Assembly: GCA_937129365.1 (NCBI GenBank)
Contig: CAKZNB010000049.1
Span: 1 to 64,000, forward strand
Origin: an uncultured Flavobacteriales bacterium
GTDB lineage: Bacteria; Bacteroidota; Bacteroidia; Flavobacteriales_D; CAJJDF01
Direction: 5' to 3'
DNA: 64,000 nt
Shown here: positions 61,977 to 64,000 of the stretch, in pieces
Layout of the letters: every line of letters begins with the position of its first letter
How positions within the stretch are numbered: the stretch's first letter is position 1
Made by a program: the position numbers and the translations under genes
The notes under the pieces: model-generated
Seen by the model: only the letters and a program-made list of their open reading frames with translations
The model's database searches: none
What the model was told of the DNA's origin: nothing

Positions 61977-62999
61977 ATGAGATTAATTATTTTCATAGCA
62001 TTCATGTTTCTGTGCGGAACAACTTTCTCTCAAAAAGATAGAAAAAACTATGATACAACTTATCTCAAAGAATTTTCACACAATTTTTATCCCTATACTT
62101 TTACCAATGTAAAGAATCACAATTTATATTTTAGTAATTTGTACGAAGGTGAAAATTGGGTAAATTATTCCCCTAATTCTCCATTGTATTTAGGTTTTGG
62201 ATTTGATTATAAATGGGCGACTTTTAGTTATGCTTTTCCATTGCAAAGCAGGGCAGATAAAAAAGGAAGTAACTTCAATATATTTTATGGAATGAGTAGG
62301 CGTAAGTTTAGGTTTTCGCTTATGTATCAGCAGTATCAGGGTTTTTTTAGAGATGATCCTACATTGCCAGAAGATTGGTTTGCGACTAATAATAATTATC
62401 CTTTTCGTCCAGATATTTCAGATTATATTATTCAGGGAACATTTTTTTATATTTTTAATAATAAGCGAGTTTCTTACCGTTCCTCTTTTTTATATCTCGA
62501 AAAACAATTAAAAAGTGCAGGTTCGTTTACTGCCGGAACGGATTTTTTTATCTCAGGAGTTACTGCAGATTCTTCCTTAATTCCCTTAGCCTTAGACTCT
62601 AGTTTTGGAGAGGGAGTGAAAAGTCAAAAATTATTGGATATAAATTTAGGAATAAAAGTGGGGTACATGTATACTTGGGTGTTTCATAAAAACTGGCATT
62701 TGTCAGGGCATTTATCACCCACATTGTACTTCAATAAAGATCGCTTGTTTCAAGAAAGAAACGACATGGATAGTGTATCTAATTTTTCTCGTTCAATTTT
62801 TTTAGGTTTTAGTTATCGATTTGTTTTAGGATATGACAATGATGATTTCTTTGGAGGCTTAATTTTGAACGGAACCAACACCAAACAAGATTTTTCTAAA
62901 AGCTCGTTTAGTTCAGATTATTCGGTAGTAGAGATTTATTTTGGTAAACGAATGAACCTGCACTTACGAAGAAAAGAAAAAAGAAAAACCTTTGACTGA
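61977..62999 (+). CDS. DUF4421-like outer-membrane protein
   Basis: 340 residues. A signal peptide (IIFIAFMFLCGTTFS) is followed by a strand-rich sequence (YDTTYLKEFSHNFYPYTFTNVKNHNLYFSN) typical of the DUF4421 family. Terminal basic stretch LRRKEKRKTFD. Likely an outer-membrane barrel of unknown function. It starts directly after folA and overlaps the pnuC start. Confidence 0.65.
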   Translation: MRLIIFIAFMFLCGTTFSQKDRKNYDTTYLKEFSHNFYPYTFTNVKNHNLYFSNLYEGENWVNYSPNSPLYLGFGFDYKWATFSYAFPLQSRADKKGSNFNIFYGMSRRKFRFSLMYQQYQGFFRDDPTLPEDWFATNNNYPFRPDISDYIIQGTFFYIFNNKRVSYRSSFLYLEKQLKSAGSFTAGTDFFISGVTADSSLIPLALDSSFGEGVKSQKLLDINLGIKVGYMYTWVFHKNWHLSGHLSPTLYFNKDRLFQERNDMDSVSNFSRSIFLGFSYRFVLGYDNDDFFGGLILNGTNTKQDFSKSSFSSDYSVVEIYFGKRMNLHLRRKEKRKTFD

Positions 63000-63558
63000 T
63001 TCGATATCAAATATTAAGAGGCAACAATTTCTGTTTCTCGAAATTTTAGCAATAGCTTTTGGGGTACTGTATACAGTTTTATATATCAAAGAAGTGCAAT
63101 TTTGTTTTGCATTTGCAGTTCTGGGAGCAATTATTTATAGTTATCTGTGTTACAAACGAAAAATTTTTGCAGAGTCCTTCCTACAAGTTTTTTATATTTT
63201 CTCAGCCATATATGGTTGGCTCAATTGGGGTGAATATAATGTAAATAGCTATTCACTTTCTACTCAGTTAATTTTCTTATTTGTAACCACAATTGTCATG
63301 GTTGTAGTTGGTTTTTTCTTGAAGAATAAAACAGAATCAAAACTTCCTTTTATGGATTCTTTCACCACAGTTTTTAGTTTAACAGGAACGTGGCTTATGG
63401 TGAATTTTATTCACGAAACCTGGCTATATTTTATAGCTATTAATGCAGTTTCTATGTTTCTGTATTATCAGCGAGGAATGAAGTTGAGTGTGTTTTTATA
63501 TGCGTTTTATGTGTATTTAAGCATTGCTGGTTGGTTTGGATGGGAGTTGATTTTTTAG
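62992..63558 (+). CDS. pnuC: PnuC-family nucleoside/vitamin transporter
   Basis: 188 residues with six or seven helices. The sequence FSAIYGWLNWGEYNV and AGWFGWELIF contains the conserved Trp/Gly pattern of PnuC. It takes up nicotinamide riboside, or thiamine in the related PnuT; the substrate cannot be told apart here, and no TPP riboswitch was seen. The start is a TTG that overlaps the DUF4421-like stop by 8 bases. Confidence 0.75.
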   Translation: MTDSISNIKRQQFLFLEILAIAFGVLYTVLYIKEVQFCFAFAVLGAIIYSYLCYKRKIFAESFLQVFYIFSAIYGWLNWGEYNVNSYSLSTQLIFLFVTTIVMVVVGFFLKNKTESKLPFMDSFTTVFSLTGTWLMVNFIHETWLYFIAINAVSMFLYYQRGMKLSVFLYAFYVYLSIAGWFGWELIF

Positions 63559-63559
63559 A

Positions 63560-64000
63560 TTACTCTTTATCCTTGGAATCTAACATAATAGTAACAGGCC
63601 CATCGTTAATTAATTGCACTTTCATATCAGCCCCAAAAACTCCAGTTTTCACTTCGTTAGTGAGTTGGTTTTGAATTGTTTTGATAAATTTTTCATACAG
63701 TGGAATTGCAATCTTTGACTTTGCAGATTTGATAAACGAAGGACGATTTCCTTTTTTAGTAGAAGCATATAAAGTGAATTGGCTCACCACCAAAACTTCT
63801 CCGCTAATATCTTGAATAGAGAGATTCATTTTTCCTTCATTATCTCCAAAAATTCGCATATTCGAAATTTTCTTCACCAACCAATCAATGTCTTCCTTAG
63901 AATCGTTTTCTTCGATACCAAGAAAAATTAAAAAACCATTGCCAATTTGTGAAAACAATCTGCTTTCAATAGTAACCGAAGCTTCCGAAACTCTTTGTAG
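63560..64000 (-). CDS. dtd: D-aminoacyl-tRNA deacylase, cut at the window edge
   Basis: It hydrolyses D-aminoacyl-tRNAs. The ORF track begins at 63958, but the frame is open to the window edge and encodes LQRVSEASVTIESR, the conserved start of Dtd. Only about 4 N-terminal residues are missing. SQFTLYAS and NDGPVTIMLDS, the catalytic and the cross-subunit motif, are intact. Confidence 0.93.
   Translation of the reverse strand, partial: LQRVSEASVTIESRLFSQIGNGFLIFLGIEENDSKEDIDWLVKKISNMRIFGDNEGKMNLSIQDISGEVLVVSQFTLYASTKKGNRPSFIKSAKSKIAIPLYEKFIKTIQNQLTNEVKTGVFGADMKVQLINDGPVTIMLDSKDKE

Noticed and set aside
63958-64000. dtd as a complete gene starting at the ORF-track position
   Set aside because: The reading frame is open to the window edge and encodes the conserved Dtd N-terminus, so the gene is partial.

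Overview
The window looks like a chromosomal segment of an AT-rich member of the Bacteroidota, most likely the Flavobacteriales. The evidence is a gldF-gldG pair, a run of TAnnTTTG -7 promoter elements of the Bacteroidota sigma-A type, weak or absent Shine-Dalgarno sequences, a long LysRS with a C-terminal extension, an OmpA protein with thrombospondin type-3 repeats, and many secreted beta-barrels and lipoproteins. No genus can be assigned from the sequence alone. No CRISPR array, rRNA operon, integrase or intact insertion sequence was seen. No gap between genes exceeds about 265 bases.

Layout. 1-5476: lysine biosynthesis (lysC-lysA), a class-V aminotransferase, and a WYL regulator / GyrI-like / DUF1801-like cluster. 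5532-10715: the standout region, a four-gene operon with overlapping stop and start codons. It encodes a C5-cytosine DNA methyltransferase, an 870-residue protein with two GHKL ATPase modules (N-terminal MORC/MutL/Hsp90-like, C-terminal histidine-kinase-like), a response-regulator receiver protein without a DNA-binding domain, and a small CHAT/caspase-like protein with a visible His/Cys pair. I read it as a candidate anti-phage system that couples DNA modification, a phosphorelay and a protease effector. 10854-19235: rlmD, an ACT-like protein with gldFG, a lipoprotein and an outer-membrane pair. 19487-25337: an OmpA protein, a membrane-anchored MutS-family ATPase and a saccharopine dehydrogenase-like enzyme. 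25600-28734: an ECF sigma factor and an anti-sigma-like membrane protein that carries a heme-c motif. 28844-32929: mutL, a rhomboid protease and two envelope proteins. 33003-40035: an LpxD-like acyltransferase, pheT, rpsT with tRNA-Glu, and proS. 40159-49889: a low-complexity secreted protein, a FadL-like porin, a double-parvulin PPIase, guaB, an aldehyde dehydrogenase and cinA. 49948-57029: small envelope proteins, a Cys-rich redoxin lipoprotein, a large Asp-box propeller protein and a putative metalloprotease lipoprotein. 57150-59069: an isolated gene with a degenerate HD-like motif and a C-terminal PD-(D/E)XK-like motif, a second candidate defence gene. 59237-64000: lysS, folA, a DUF4421-like protein, pnuC and a dtd gene cut by the window edge.

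How they fit together. Most genes are housekeeping (translation, lysine and purine synthesis, mismatch repair, outer-membrane biogenesis). They are separated by short palindromic REP-like repeats of at least two families (GTCATYC...GGAATCT and CCCTCTTGAGAGGG...GGGTGA types) and one longer MITE-like palindrome. The accessory content is concentrated in the methyltransferase-kinase-receiver-CHAT operon and the isolated HD/PD-(D/E)XK gene. All functional assignments come from reading motifs; no database search was run.
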